Shown piece after piece: positions 16,952 through 25,893 of a stretch of 64,000 bases of DNA. The notes beneath the pieces are model-generated. The model had not been told where the DNA came from. It searched no databases and worked only from the letters and a program-made list of their open reading frames with translations. Origin of the DNA: Streptomyces smaragdinus (GTDB taxonomy: Bacteria; Actinomycetota; Actinomycetes; Streptomycetales; Streptomycetaceae); the NCBI RefSeq assembly GCF_009604385.1, contig NZ_WEGJ01000010.1, positions 62,001 to 126,000 on the forward strand, given 5' to 3'. A program made the position numbers and the translations under genes. Numbering within the stretch: position 1 is the stretch's first letter; each line of letters begins with the position of its first letter.

Positions 16952-18997
16952 ATGTCCAACGCCGATCCCCTGAGCCGGGAACAGGCCCACCTCACCGAAT
17001 CCCGTGCCGCCCTGCGCGCCATGCGGGCGGACGTCGAAGCGCTCGACATCCGTGACGTCACCGCCAACTGGGTCAACGCCGAGGTCCTGCAGCGGGAGGT
17101 CGACGCCCGGATCAAGGCCCTGGCCGACCTCGCCGACACCCCGCTGTTCTTCGGCCGCGTCGACTATCTGCACGCCCCGGGTGCCGATCAGGCGGAGGGG
17201 GGCGAGGGCGAGCAGTTCTACATCGGGCGCCGCCACGTCCACGACGCCGACGGCGACCCGATGGTCATCGACTGGCGCGCCCCCGTCTCGCAGCCCTTCT
17301 ACCGGGCGTCGAAGAACGAGCCGATGGACGTCCGGCTGCGCCGCCGCTTCGGCTACACCGGCGGCGCGCTCACCGCGTACGAGGACGAGCACCTCTCCGA
17401 CCCGGACGAGTCGCAGCAGTCCTCCCGCCTCCTCCAGCAGGAGATCGAGAAGCCCCGCGTCGGCCCGATGCGCGACATCGTCGCGACGATCCAGCCCGAG
17501 CAGGACGAGATCGTCCGCTCCGGCATCGGCGGCACGGTCTGCGTCCAGGGCGCCCCCGGCACCGGGAAGACCGCCGTCGGCCTGCACCGGGTGGCGTATC
17601 TGCTGTACGCGCACCGGGAGCGGCTGGCCCGGACAGGCACGCTGGTCATCGGGCCGAACGACTCCTTCCTGCGCTACATCGAACAGGTGCTCCCGGCGCT
17701 GGGCGAGCTGGAGGTCAAGCAGGCCACCGTCGACGCGCTGGTCGCCCACGTCGAGGTGCGCGGGACGGACTCCGCCCCGACCGCGATGATCAAGGGCGAC
17801 GCCCGGATGGCGCGGGTGCTGCGGCAGGCGGTGCGGGCGGGCGTGACGATGCCGGCGGAGGGCATCGTGGTCGTGCGGGGGTCGCGGCGGTGGCGGGTCG
17901 CGTCGTACGAGCTGGAGGAGATCGTCCGGCAGCTGCTGGACCGCGACATCCGGTACGGGGCGGCGCGGGAGGCGCTGCCGCAGCGGATCGCGCACGCGGT
18001 GCTCGTACAGATGGAGCGCGCGGGGGAGGCTCCGGACGACCGGGTGCAGGACGCGGTGGCGCGCAACGCGGCGGTGAAGGCCGCCGTGAAGGAGATCTGG
18101 CCGCTCGTCGATCCGGCGAAGCTGGTGCTGCGGCTGCTGTCCGACGGGGAGTACCTCGCCGAGCACGCGGAGGGGATCCTCACCGACGAGGAGCAGAAGC
18201 TGCTGCTGTGGGCGAAGCCGGCGCGGTCGGTGAAGACGGCCAAGTGGTCGCCGGCCGACGCGGTGCTGGTCGACGAGGCGCGGGATCTGGTGGAGCGGAC
18301 GCACTCGCTGGGGCACGTGGTGGTCGACGAGGCGCAGGACCTGTCGCCGATGCAGTACCGGGCGGTGGGGCGCCGGTGCACGACCGGGTCGGCGACGGTG
18401 CTGGGGGACATCGCGCAGGGGACGACGCCGTGGGCGACGGGGTCGTGGGAGGAGGCCCTGACGCATCTGGGCAAGCCGGAGGCGCAGGTGGAGGAGCTGA
18501 CGCTGGGCTTCCGGGTGCCGCGGGCGGTGATCGCGTACGCGTCGCGGCTGCTGCCGTCCATCGCGCCGGATCTCAAGGAGGCCACGTCGATCCGGGAGTC
18601 GGAGGGTGATCTGCGGATCCGTCCGGTGAGCCCGGAGGAGCTGGACCTGGCGGTGGCGGAGGCGTGCGTGCAGGCACTGGAGCACGAGGGGTCGATCGGC
18701 CTGATCGCCGCCGACGCCCGGTGCGAGCGGCTGTCGCGGGTGCTGGGCGAGCTGGGGCTGGCGCATCTGACGCCGGGCGAGGAGACGTCGGCCCAGGCGC
18801 GGCTGACGCTGGTGCCGGCGTCGCTGGCGAAGGGCCTGGAGTACGACTACGTGGTGCTGGACTCCCCGTCGGCGATCGTCGCCGGTGAGCCGGACGAGCG
18901 GACGGGCCTGCGGCGGCTGTACGTCTGCCTCACGCGGGCCGTTTCCGGGCTCACGGTGCTGCACGCGGCGCCGCTGCCGGCGGCCCTGGCGGGGTAG
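16952..18997 (+). CDS. HelD-type superfamily 1 helicase (RNA polymerase recycling factor candidate)
   Basis: 681 residues. An N-terminal ~100-residue coiled-coil-like region (LSREQAHLTESRAALRAMRADVEAL) precedes the UvrD-like motor. Walker A GAPGTGKTAVGLHR begins near residue 200. Walker B VVVDEAQDLSP is near 459. Motifs of domain 2 follow (GFRVPRAVIAYASRLLP, LAKGLEYDYVVLD, YVCLTRA). This layout matches HelD/HelR, which removes stalled RNA polymerase from DNA and in some Streptomyces gives rifamycin tolerance. It is shorter than mycobacterial HelD as I remember it. A DNA repair helicase is the alternative. Confidence 0.85.
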   Translation: MSNADPLSREQAHLTESRAALRAMRADVEALDIRDVTANWVNAEVLQREVDARIKALADLADTPLFFGRVDYLHAPGADQAEGGEGEQFYIGRRHVHDADGDPMVIDWRAPVSQPFYRASKNEPMDVRLRRRFGYTGGALTAYEDEHLSDPDESQQSSRLLQQEIEKPRVGPMRDIVATIQPEQDEIVRSGIGGTVCVQGAPGTGKTAVGLHRVAYLLYAHRERLARTGTLVIGPNDSFLRYIEQVLPALGELEVKQATVDALVAHVEVRGTDSAPTAMIKGDARMARVLRQAVRAGVTMPAEGIVVVRGSRRWRVASYELEEIVRQLLDRDIRYGAAREALPQRIAHAVLVQMERAGEAPDDRVQDAVARNAAVKAAVKEIWPLVDPAKLVLRLLSDGEYLAEHAEGILTDEEQKLLLWAKPARSVKTAKWSPADAVLVDEARDLVERTHSLGHVVVDEAQDLSPMQYRAVGRRCTTGSATVLGDIAQGTTPWATGSWEEALTHLGKPEAQVEELTLGFRVPRAVIAYASRLLPSIAPDLKEATSIRESEGDLRIRPVSPEELDLAVAEACVQALEHEGSIGLIAADARCERLSRVLGELGLAHLTPGEETSAQARLTLVPASLAKGLEYDYVVLDSPSAIVAGEPDERTGLRRLYVCLTRAVSGLTVLHAAPLPAALAG

Positions 18998-19004
18998 CAC
19001 TTCT

Positions 19005-19066
19005 CCGGGTCGGCCGTATACCTCCCGTAGGGGATGTCGTACCCCTTAGGTCATAGACCGACCCGG
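19005..19066. terminator. Large imperfect stem-loop downstream of the HelD-type gene
   Basis: The outer stem pairs CCGGGTCGG (19005-19013) with CCGACCCGG (19058-19066). Inner pairings include TAT with ATA, CCT with AGG, and GGGG with CCCC. It sits 8 bp after the helicase stop and about 60 bp before a small gene, so it may terminate the first or regulate the second. A small structured RNA is also possible. Confidence 0.5.
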
Positions 19067-19123
19067 CCCCGGATCACCCGGGGGACCGACGTTTTCCCCC
19101 GCTGGGCGCCGCACGCTGGGGTT

Positions 19124-19315
19124 ATGACGACGGCAACGATCCACCCCGCCCCCACCTACGACTCCGCCCAGCCCCTCCCCCCGGTGGCGGCCCGCCTCCT
19201 GCGCCACCGCGCCGGCTCGGCCCTGCGCGCGGTGAAGGCCTTCGGCGGCGCGGCCCTCAGCGTGGTCCTCCTCGGGGAGTACACGGAGGGCGCGCCCCCG
19301 AAGGAGCCGCACTGA
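19124..19315 (+). CDS. Small conserved-looking protein, unknown function
   Basis: 63 residues starting at the ATG 19124. The Pro-rich N terminus (MTTATIHPAPTY) is followed by a basic amphipathic segment (RLLRHRAGSALRAVKAFGG) and a short hydrophobic run (AALSVVLLGEY). There is no recognised domain. Codon use fits the genome (strong G/C at third positions). A GGGG lies just before the start. It converges on XPB with 7 bp between stops. Confidence 0.65.
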   Translation: MTTATIHPAPTYDSAQPLPPVAARLLRHRAGSALRAVKAFGGAALSVVLLGEYTEGAPPKEPH

Positions 19316-19322
19316 ACCGGGG

Positions 19323-20969
19323 TCAGGCGTCCTCGCCCGCGAGGACGTCGTTCGCGTCGACGATGCGGTACGCGTAGCCCTGCTCCGCCAGGAAGCGCTG
19401 GCGGTGGGCCGCGAAGTCCTGGTCGATGGTGTCGCGGGCCACGACCGAGTAGAACGTCGCCTGGTGGCCGTCCTCCTTCGGGCGCAGGACGCGGCCGAGG
19501 CGCTGGGCCTCCTCCTGGCGGGAGCCGAAGGTGCCGGAGACCTGGATGGCGACCGTGGCCTCGGGGAGGTCGATGGAGAAGTTGGCGACCTTCGAGACGA
19601 CCAGGACGGAGAGCTCGCCCTCGCGGAAGGCGTTGAAGAGCTTCTCCCGCTGGACGTTGGACGTCTCGCCCTTGATGACGGGCGCGCCCAGATGCTCGCC
19701 GAGCTCGTCGAGCTGGTCGATGTACTGGCCGATGACCAGCGTCTGCTGCCCCGCGTGCTTGCGCACCAGCGCCTCGGCGACCTTCCGCTTCGTCGCCGTC
19801 GTGGCGCAGAAGCGGTACTTGTCCTCCGTCTCCGCCGTGGCGTACGCGAGGCGCTCGCTGTCCGTCAGGTTCACCCGCACCTCGACGCAGTCCGCGGGCG
19901 CGATGTAGCCCTGCGCCTCGATCTCCTTCCACGGCGCGTCGAAGCGCTTGGGGCCGATCAGGGAGAACACGTCGGACTCCCGCCCGTCCTCCCGTACGAG
20001 CGTGGCCGTCAGCCCGAGCCGCCGGCGGGCCTGCAGATCGGCGGTGAACTTGAAGACGGGCGCCGGCAGCAGGTGGACCTCGTCGTAGACGATGAGCCCC
20101 CAGTCCCGGGAGTCGAACAGCTCCAGATGCGGGTAGACGCCCTTCCGCCTGGTCGTCAGCACCTGGTACGTGGCGATCGTGACCGGCCGGATCTCCTTGC
20201 GCGCCCCGCTGTACTCGCCGATCTCCTGCTCAGTGAGCGAGGTGCGGCGGATCAGCTCGCTCTTCCACTGCCGCGCGGACACCGTGTTCGTGACGAGGAT
20301 CAGCGTCGTCGCCTTCGCCTCGGCCATCGCGCCCGCGCCGACCAGGGTCTTTCCCGCCCCGCAGGGCAGGACGACGACGCCGGAGCCGCCGTGCCAGAAG
20401 CCCTCCACGGCCTGCTTCTGGTACGGGCGCAGCGACCAGCCGTCCTCGTCCAGCTCGATGGGGTGGGCCTCGCCGTCGACGTAGCCCGCGAGGTCCTCCG
20501 CCGGCCAGCCGAGCTTCAGCAGCGTCTGCTTGATCTGGCCGCGCTCGGAGGGGTGCACGGCGACGGTGTCGGGGTCGATCCGGGCGCCGACCAGGGGCTG
20601 GATCCGCTTGGAGCGCAGGATCTCCTCCAGCACCGGGCGGTCGGTGCTGGTCAGGACCAGTCCGTGGGTCGGGTGCTTGGAGAGCGTGAGGCGGCCGTAG
20701 CGGGCCATGGTCTCGGCGATGTCGACGAGCAGCGCGTGCGGGACGGGATAGCGGCTGTACTTCACCAGCGCGTCCACGACCTGCTCCGCGTCGTGGCCGG
20801 CGGCCCGCGCGTTCCACAGCCCGAGGGGGGTCACCCGGTAGGTGTGGATGTGCTCCGGCGCCCGCTCGAGCTCGGCGAAGGGCGCGATGGCGCGCCGGCA
20901 GGCGTCGGCGAGCTCGTGGTCGACCTCCAGGAGCAGGGTTTTGTCCGACTGGACGATCAAGCAGGACAC
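19323..20969 (-). CDS. DNA repair helicase XPB
   Basis: 548 residues. An N-terminal ~150-residue damage-recognition-like domain precedes a superfamily 2 motor. Walker A is PCGAGKTLVGAG (~residue 200), the DEVH box is near 293, motif III is LTATLVREDG, and the C-terminal RecA domain reads QRLGRVLRPKEDG. The bacterial XPB family unwinds DNA 3' to 5'. The start is the GTG at 20969, which has GGAGG 5 nt upstream. Longer readings up to 21215 run through Pro/Arg-rich non-coding sequence. The helicase-associated protein at 29251-31665 may be a functional partner. Confidence 0.92.
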   Translation of the reverse strand: MSCLIVQSDKTLLLEVDHELADACRRAIAPFAELERAPEHIHTYRVTPLGLWNARAAGHDAEQVVDALVKYSRYPVPHALLVDIAETMARYGRLTLSKHPTHGLVLTSTDRPVLEEILRSKRIQPLVGARIDPDTVAVHPSERGQIKQTLLKLGWPAEDLAGYVDGEAHPIELDEDGWSLRPYQKQAVEGFWHGGSGVVVLPCGAGKTLVGAGAMAEAKATTLILVTNTVSARQWKSELIRRTSLTEQEIGEYSGARKEIRPVTIATYQVLTTRRKGVYPHLELFDSRDWGLIVYDEVHLLPAPVFKFTADLQARRRLGLTATLVREDGRESDVFSLIGPKRFDAPWKEIEAQGYIAPADCVEVRVNLTDSERLAYATAETEDKYRFCATTATKRKVAEALVRKHAGQQTLVIGQYIDQLDELGEHLGAPVIKGETSNVQREKLFNAFREGELSVLVVSKVANFSIDLPEATVAIQVSGTFGSRQEEAQRLGRVLRPKEDGHQATFYSVVARDTIDQDFAAHRQRFLAEQGYAYRIVDANDVLAGEDA

Positions 20970-21087
20970 GCGCACCTCCGACAGACGGTCCCCGTATCGC
21001 CGTAGAGGCGAAACAGGGAAGTCTACTTCACCGGGGGGTCGCGGCGGGGGGTGCGCGGGGTGGGGTGCTCGCGTCACCGCCCGGGCT

Positions 21088-21117
21088 GGCGTGCTTACGC
21101 CATGGCGTGAGCACGCC
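21088..21117. promoter_or_regulatory. 30-bp near-perfect inverted repeat, possible operator
   Basis: Two 14-bp arms (GGCGTGCTTACGCC and GGCGTGAGCACGCC, one mismatch) flank a central AT. It lies between the divergent xpb and methionyl-tRNA-synthetase-like genes. The symmetry suits a dimeric repressor. No regulator gene is adjacent. Confidence 0.5.
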
Positions 21118-21244
21118 CGGGAAGACGCTGGCCGGGGCGGTGCGGGGGCTGCGACGCTGGGCGTGGCGGAGCGCTCCCGCCGTCTCCGCGGGCCCGTACG
21201 GAGGCGGCTGTCCACGTACCGAACCGTGCCCTGGAGGTACCCCC

Positions 21245-22810
21245 GTGTCCGTCCTCACCGTCCGCCCCGCCGCCCCCGTCCGCCGTCCCGTCCGCCTCCC
21301 CGCGCCGGCCGCCACCTGGATCGTCGCCGCGTCCGCCGTGCCCGCCGGGGAGCTGGACATCGGGCTGCTCGCCGGGCCGTACGTCGCGGCCGACGTCCTC
21401 GCCCGGCGGCTGCGCACCGAGGGGCGCCGGGTCGTCCTCACCACGGGGATCGACGACCATCATCCCGACGTCGTGGCGCGGGCGTTGCGCACCGGGCGGC
21501 GGCCCGACGACGTCGCGGAGGCGTTCGGCGAGGCGATCGCGGCCGATCTGCGGCACGCGGGCGTACGGCTGGACGCGGTGGCGCGGCCCGCGCGGGACGC
21601 GGGGCACCGGCGGCGGATGCAGGCGTGGTTCCGGCGGCTGTGCGCCGAGGGGGTGCTGGTCGGGCGGACGGTGCCGTGGCTGTGGTGCGCCCCGTGCGGG
21701 CACTGGCTGGACGGGGCGCTGGCGGCAGGGCGGTGTCCGGGGTGCGATGCGGCGGCGTCCGGCGGGGCGTGTCCGTCGTGTCTGCGGCCGAACGAGGCGG
21801 TGGAGCTGGCGGGCGTGCGGTGCGCGGTGTGCGGGGGCACGCCCGAGGTGCGGCCGGTGGCCGGGTACGTGCTGCCGCTGGAGGGGTTCCGGGAGCGGCT
21901 GCGGGAGCACTGGGCGGGGCTGCCGCCGGTGGCCGGTGCGCTGGTCCGGTGGCCGGCGGAGGTGCCGGCGACGCGGCCCGGGGAGTACGGGCTGCCGGTG
22001 GACGGTGCGCGACTGGCCACCGCGTTCGGGCGGGCGCTCACCCATCTGGTCGCCGCCCAGACGGTCGCCGCGGACGGCCCGTACCGCGCCGTGCACTTCC
22101 TCGGCAGCCGTGACGCCGCCCTGCACACGCTGCTGATCCCCGCGCTGCTGGACGTCGCCGGGCTCCCGCTGCCCCGGCACCTGCACATCAGCGAGCCGTA
22201 CACCACCGGCGCCGGCCGGCCGCTGTGGGCGATCGACGCGGTGGCGGACGTCGGGGCGGACACCCTGCGCCGGCACGTCTGCGCGTACCGGCCGGTGGGA
22301 CGGCCCGTCGTGCACCGGGACCGGGAGCTGGCGGGCAGTGGGAGCCGGCTGACGGAGGGCTGGAACGGGTGGCTGGCGGGGGTGCTGGCGGTCGTACGGG
22401 ACGAGCACGGCGGCCGGGTGCCGGACGCCGCGCCGGGCGGTGCGGGGTGGCGGGAGCTGCGGGCGGGGCTGGAGCGGACGGGGGAGGAGCTGGCGCAGGC
22501 GCATGAGCCGGCGGGGTTCGCGCCGCGGCGGGTGGTGGCGCTGCTGGACGGCGTGGTGGCGCGGGCGGCGGAGTTCGCGGCCGTCAACGCCCCCGAGCCC
22601 GACCCCGGCCGGCGCGCCGCCGCGACGGCCGCCCAGCTGACGGTGGCGTCCGCGCTGGCCTGCTGGGCGTGGCCGCTGCTGCCGCAGGGGGCGGGACGGC
22701 TGGCGGCGACGCTGGGGGTACGGGCGGGGCGGCCCGCGGCGACGGCGCTGCGGGGGCCGGCGGCGGGGACGGTGCTGCGGGCGCCGGCGGGGCCGCTGTT
22801 CGGGCTGTGA
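21245..22810 (+). CDS. Methionyl-tRNA-synthetase-like protein without catalytic signatures
   Basis: A 521-residue protein with the layout of class I MetRS: a Rossmann start (~25-100), a zinc-knuckle insert with CAPCG, CPGC, CPSC and CAVCG (~148-205), and a helical C-terminal domain. The signature motifs are gone. The HIGH position reads GELDIGLLAGPY, and the KMSKS loop reads YTTGAGRPLW before GADTLRRHV. ATP-dependent aminoacylation is therefore doubtful. The GTG start has GGAGG 7 nt upstream. It may act as a binding protein or aaRS-like enzyme in another pathway. Confidence 0.75.
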   Translation: MSVLTVRPAAPVRRPVRLPAPAATWIVAASAVPAGELDIGLLAGPYVAADVLARRLRTEGRRVVLTTGIDDHHPDVVARALRTGRRPDDVAEAFGEAIAADLRHAGVRLDAVARPARDAGHRRRMQAWFRRLCAEGVLVGRTVPWLWCAPCGHWLDGALAAGRCPGCDAAASGGACPSCLRPNEAVELAGVRCAVCGGTPEVRPVAGYVLPLEGFRERLREHWAGLPPVAGALVRWPAEVPATRPGEYGLPVDGARLATAFGRALTHLVAAQTVAADGPYRAVHFLGSRDAALHTLLIPALLDVAGLPLPRHLHISEPYTTGAGRPLWAIDAVADVGADTLRRHVCAYRPVGRPVVHRDRELAGSGSRLTEGWNGWLAGVLAVVRDEHGGRVPDAAPGGAGWRELRAGLERTGEELAQAHEPAGFAPRRVVALLDGVVARAAEFAAVNAPEPDPGRRAAATAAQLTVASALACWAWPLLPQGAGRLAATLGVRAGRPAATALRGPAAGTVLRAPAGPLFGL

Positions 22811-22819
22811 GCGCGGGGG

Positions 22820-23818
22820 CTACCCCCCGTCCCCCGCGTCCAGGTCCTGGTCGGGGTCCAGCAGCCCGAGGCGGGCCGCCCGTACGCCTGCCTCGAAGCG
22901 GCTGGACGCGCCCAGCTCCTGCATCAGCTCCGCCAGGATCCGGCTGACCGTCCGCGGCGACACCCCCAGCGCCCGGGCGATCCGCTCGTCCTTCGCCCCG
23001 CCCGCCAGCATCCGCAGCGCCGTGCGGTGCTCCTCCGTGAGCCGGGCCGTGGCCTGCGCGGCGCAGCCGGGGACGTACGGGGCGGCCGTCATCCAGCAGT
23101 ACTCGTACAGCGCGGCGTACGACCGCACCAGCACGGGCGCGCGGGCGACGACCAGGCCGTCCCGGGGCCGTGCGGGGTCGAGCGGCAGCATCGCGGTGTG
23201 CCCGTCCACGACGATCATCGTGATCGGTACGGCCGGCGCGGTGCGGACCTCGACGCCCACCTCGGTCTGCCGCTCGAACAGGGCGGCCATGTGCGGCACC
23301 CGCAGGAGCCGCCGGCTGTACAGACACCGCACCCGCACCCCGCGCTCGACGGCCGCCGCGTCGCGCCGCAGCCCCTCGTCCAGCGGGCTGCCGAACTCCA
23401 GATGGTGCATGGAGTCCTCGGATACGGTCAGCCCGGCGTTGAGGTCCGCCAGCACCCGGGTGAACCGTTTCCGCTCCGTCACCGTCTCGACCGCCACCCG
23501 CTCCTCGGCCGGCGCCGTCACCCTGCTGTCCAGATACCGCTCCGCGAGGGCCTCCACGGCCGCGTGCACCCGCGCCGACTCCCGCGCCCGCTCCCGTACG
23601 GCCTCGCCCTCCCGCCGGATCAGCCGCCGCAGCGCGACCTCCGGGCCGACGACGGCACCGTCCCCGTCGATCAGCCCCAGCCGCACCAGCTCCGCCCGGT
23701 GCGCCGCCGCCTCGGCCCCGTCCAGCCCGACGGCCGCCGCCGCCCGCGCCGGCTCCGCGGTCTCCCCGAACCGCAGCTCCCGGTAGAGCTCCATCGTCAC
23801 GTCACCGGTGTCCGTCAT
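22820..23818 (-). CDS. LuxR-type transcriptional regulator
   Basis: 332 residues. The N-terminal ~80 residues look like a winged helix (ELYRELRFGETAEPARAAAAVGL). A central ~170-residue effector-like domain contains VTVSEDSMHHL and RVRCLYSRRLLRVPHM. The C terminus is a LuxR helix-turn-helix (KDERIARALGVSPRTVSRILAELMQ, about 270-300). No response-regulator receiver domain is present. The ATG at 23818 is preferred for its GGGGGG ribosome site. It is divergent from the Cmx-type efflux gene (97-bp gap), so it probably controls it and itself. Confidence 0.85.
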   Translation of the reverse strand: MTDTGDVTMELYRELRFGETAEPARAAAAVGLDGAEAAAHRAELVRLGLIDGDGAVVGPEVALRRLIRREGEAVRERARESARVHAAVEALAERYLDSRVTAPAEERVAVETVTERKRFTRVLADLNAGLTVSEDSMHHLEFGSPLDEGLRRDAAAVERGVRVRCLYSRRLLRVPHMAALFERQTEVGVEVRTAPAVPITMIVVDGHTAMLPLDPARPRDGLVVARAPVLVRSYAALYEYCWMTAAPYVPGCAAQATARLTEEHRTALRMLAGGAKDERIARALGVSPRTVSRILAELMQELGASSRFEAGVRAARLGLLDPDQDLDAGDGG

Positions 23819-23915
23819 CACGGCCCCCCTCCGTCGTGCCACGAACTGTACCTACCGGGGGTATGAATGCGATCACCGAGGGAATACGTGCGCGGCCCAC
23901 GGGGTTGAAGGCGCT

Positions 23916-25160
23916 ATGCCCGCATCCCGCCCGGCCGCCAAGGCCCGTGTCCCCTTCGCCGTCTATGTGCTGGGCCTGAGCGTCTTCGCCCTCGGGACGA
24001 GCGAGTTCATGCTCTCCGGGCTGCTCCCCGAGGTCGCCGACGACCTGAACGTCTCCATCCCCCGGGCCGGGCTGCTGATCTCCGCGTTCGCCATCGGCAT
24101 GGTCGTCGGCGCCCCCGTGCTGGCCGGGGCCACGCTGCGGCTGCCGCGCCGGACGACGCTCGTCGGGCTGCTGATCGTGTTCGGCGCCGGGCATGTGGTG
24201 GGGGCGCTCGCCGATTCGTACGCGCTGCTCTTTGCCACCCGCGTGGTCAGCGCGCTGGCGTGCGCCGGGTTCTGGGCGGTGGGTGCGGCCGTGGCGGTGT
24301 CCATGGTCCCCGCCGGGGCGCGGGCCAAGGCGATGGCGATCATGATCGGTGGGCTGAGCGTGGCCAACGTCGTGGGGGTGCCCGGCGGCGCGGTGCTGGG
24401 GCAGGCGTGGGGGTGGCGGTCGGCGTTCTGGGCGGTGTCGGTGATGACGGCCGTCGCGGTCGCCGGGGTGCTGGCGCTGGTGCCGCGGGTGCCGGTGCCA
24501 AAAGAGCCGCCGCGGCTGCGGCAGGAGCTGCGGATCTACGCGAACCCGCAGGTGTGGCTGGTGCTGGGGACCATCGCGCTGTTCGCGGGGTCGACGTTCT
24601 CGTTCTTCTCGTATCTCTCGCCGCTGCTCCAGGACGTGTCCGGGCTGAGCGAGAGCTGGGTGCCGACGGTGCTCGGCCTGTTCGGTGTGGGCGCGATCAT
24701 CGGGACGGTGATCGGGGGACGGATAGCCGACGCGAACATCTTCGCCACGATGTACGTGGGGCTCTCCTCCGTCGCGGTCACGCTGGTGCTGATCGCGCTG
24801 CTCGCCGAGCACGCGGTGGCGGTCGTGATCCTGACGGGGCTGCTGGGTGTGGTGGCGTTCATGTCGGCGCCGGCGCTCAACGCCCGGATGTTCGACGTGG
24901 CGCACGACGCGCAGACCCTGGCGGGGGCGACGAACACCTCGTCGTTCAACATCGGCAACACCGTCGGGCCGTGGCTCGGCGGGCTCGTGATCAGCGCGGG
25001 GCTGGGCTATCCGGCGACGGCGTGGACGGGTGCGGCGATGGCGGGGCTGGGCGTCGCCGGTGTGGCGCTGCAGGCGCGGCACGGGCGGGGGCGGGTGGTG
25101 GCGCGGTCGGTGGTCGCTCAGTCGTCCGTCGCTGAGGCGAGCAGGTCCAGCTCCGTCTGA
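23916..25160 (+). CDS. Cmx/CmrA-type MFS efflux pump
   Basis: 414 residues, twelve predicted helices. The opening FAVYVLGLSVFALGTSEFML and the stretch RVVSALACAGFWAVGAAVAVS are hallmarks of the Cmx/CmrA chloramphenicol-efflux branch of drug:proton antiporters. Actual substrate is inference. The ATG at 23916 follows GAAGG. Its last 43 bp overlap the convergent HD-domain gene. The neighbouring divergent LuxR-type gene suggests inducible expression. Confidence 0.87.
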   Translation: MPASRPAAKARVPFAVYVLGLSVFALGTSEFMLSGLLPEVADDLNVSIPRAGLLISAFAIGMVVGAPVLAGATLRLPRRTTLVGLLIVFGAGHVVGALADSYALLFATRVVSALACAGFWAVGAAVAVSMVPAGARAKAMAIMIGGLSVANVVGVPGGAVLGQAWGWRSAFWAVSVMTAVAVAGVLALVPRVPVPKEPPRLRQELRIYANPQVWLVLGTIALFAGSTFSFFSYLSPLLQDVSGLSESWVPTVLGLFGVGAIIGTVIGGRIADANIFATMYVGLSSVAVTLVLIALLAEHAVAVVILTGLLGVVAFMSAPALNARMFDVAHDAQTLAGATNTSSFNIGNTVGPWLGGLVISAGLGYPATAWTGAAMAGLGVAGVALQARHGRGRVVARSVVAQSSVAEASRSSSV

Positions 25161-25795
25161 AGGTTGTGCCGGGCGCGCGCCTCCCAGGCGGCGGCGCCGT
25201 GGGGCGTACGGAAGAGGCGGGGCAGCGCCAGTAGCTGGCGCAGGACGCCGGAGCGGCCGGTGCGGAAGAGGTCGTCGGGGACGAAGGCGTACTCCTCCCG
25301 GACGGCGGCGGCGTAGGCGGCGTACTCCCCGGGGGTTCCGGCGAGGACCGCGAGGTCGGCGTCGCACAGCACCTCGCCGTCGCGGTCGCCCTCGGCGGGG
25401 TCGTGGGTGATAGTGAGGCGGACGAGGCGGGCGACCTCTGCCACGAGCCCGTCCGGCAGGTCCAGCTGGGTCAGGGCCATCTCGGCGAGGCGGGCACTGC
25501 GTTCCTCGTTGGTGTCGCGGTCGGGCCGGTAGTAGGCGTCGTGGAACCAGGCGGCGAGCCGGACGGCCTGCGGATCGGCGGCGTGCGGGGCGGCGGATTC
25601 GATCTCGTCGATGCGGTCGAGGACCGCGAGCAGATGGGCGGTGGTGTGGTAGCGGCGGTGGGGCTCGGCCCAGCGTTCGAGCAGTTCGTCGGCGTACGGC
25701 CCGGGGTCCGCCGCGACGGCGTGCGCCCGCCGGACGGTGGCCAGCCAGCGGGTACGGAGGTCGTCGTGGGCCGGATGCGTGGTCACCTCTGCCAT
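25118..25795 (-). CDS. HD-domain metal-dependent phosphohydrolase-like protein
   Basis: 225 residues. The HD signature is visible as YHTTAHLLAVLDRI (~50-63), WFHDAYY (~85-91) and a later Asp in LCDADLAVLAG (~145). The pattern matches small stand-alone HD proteins thought to be nucleotidases. The Met at 25795 opens the conserved body. Two earlier Met codons extend only a few residues. It shares 43 bp tail to tail with the efflux gene. The substrate is unknown. Confidence 0.85.
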   Translation of the reverse strand: MAEVTTHPAHDDLRTRWLATVRRAHAVAADPGPYADELLERWAEPHRRYHTTAHLLAVLDRIDEIESAAPHAADPQAVRLAAWFHDAYYRPDRDTNEERSARLAEMALTQLDLPDGLVAEVARLVRLTITHDPAEGDRDGEVLCDADLAVLAGTPGEYAAYAAAVREEYAFVPDDLFRTGRSGVLRQLLALPRLFRTPHGAAAWEARARHNLQTELDLLASATDD

Positions 25796-25893
25796 GCACG
25801 CCATTGTGCCCGACGTCATTTTTCGGTCATGTACGCGTCGTTATCGGGGGCCGGTGCAGCCTCGGACCGCTCTGATGTGGCATTCTGTGCGAC

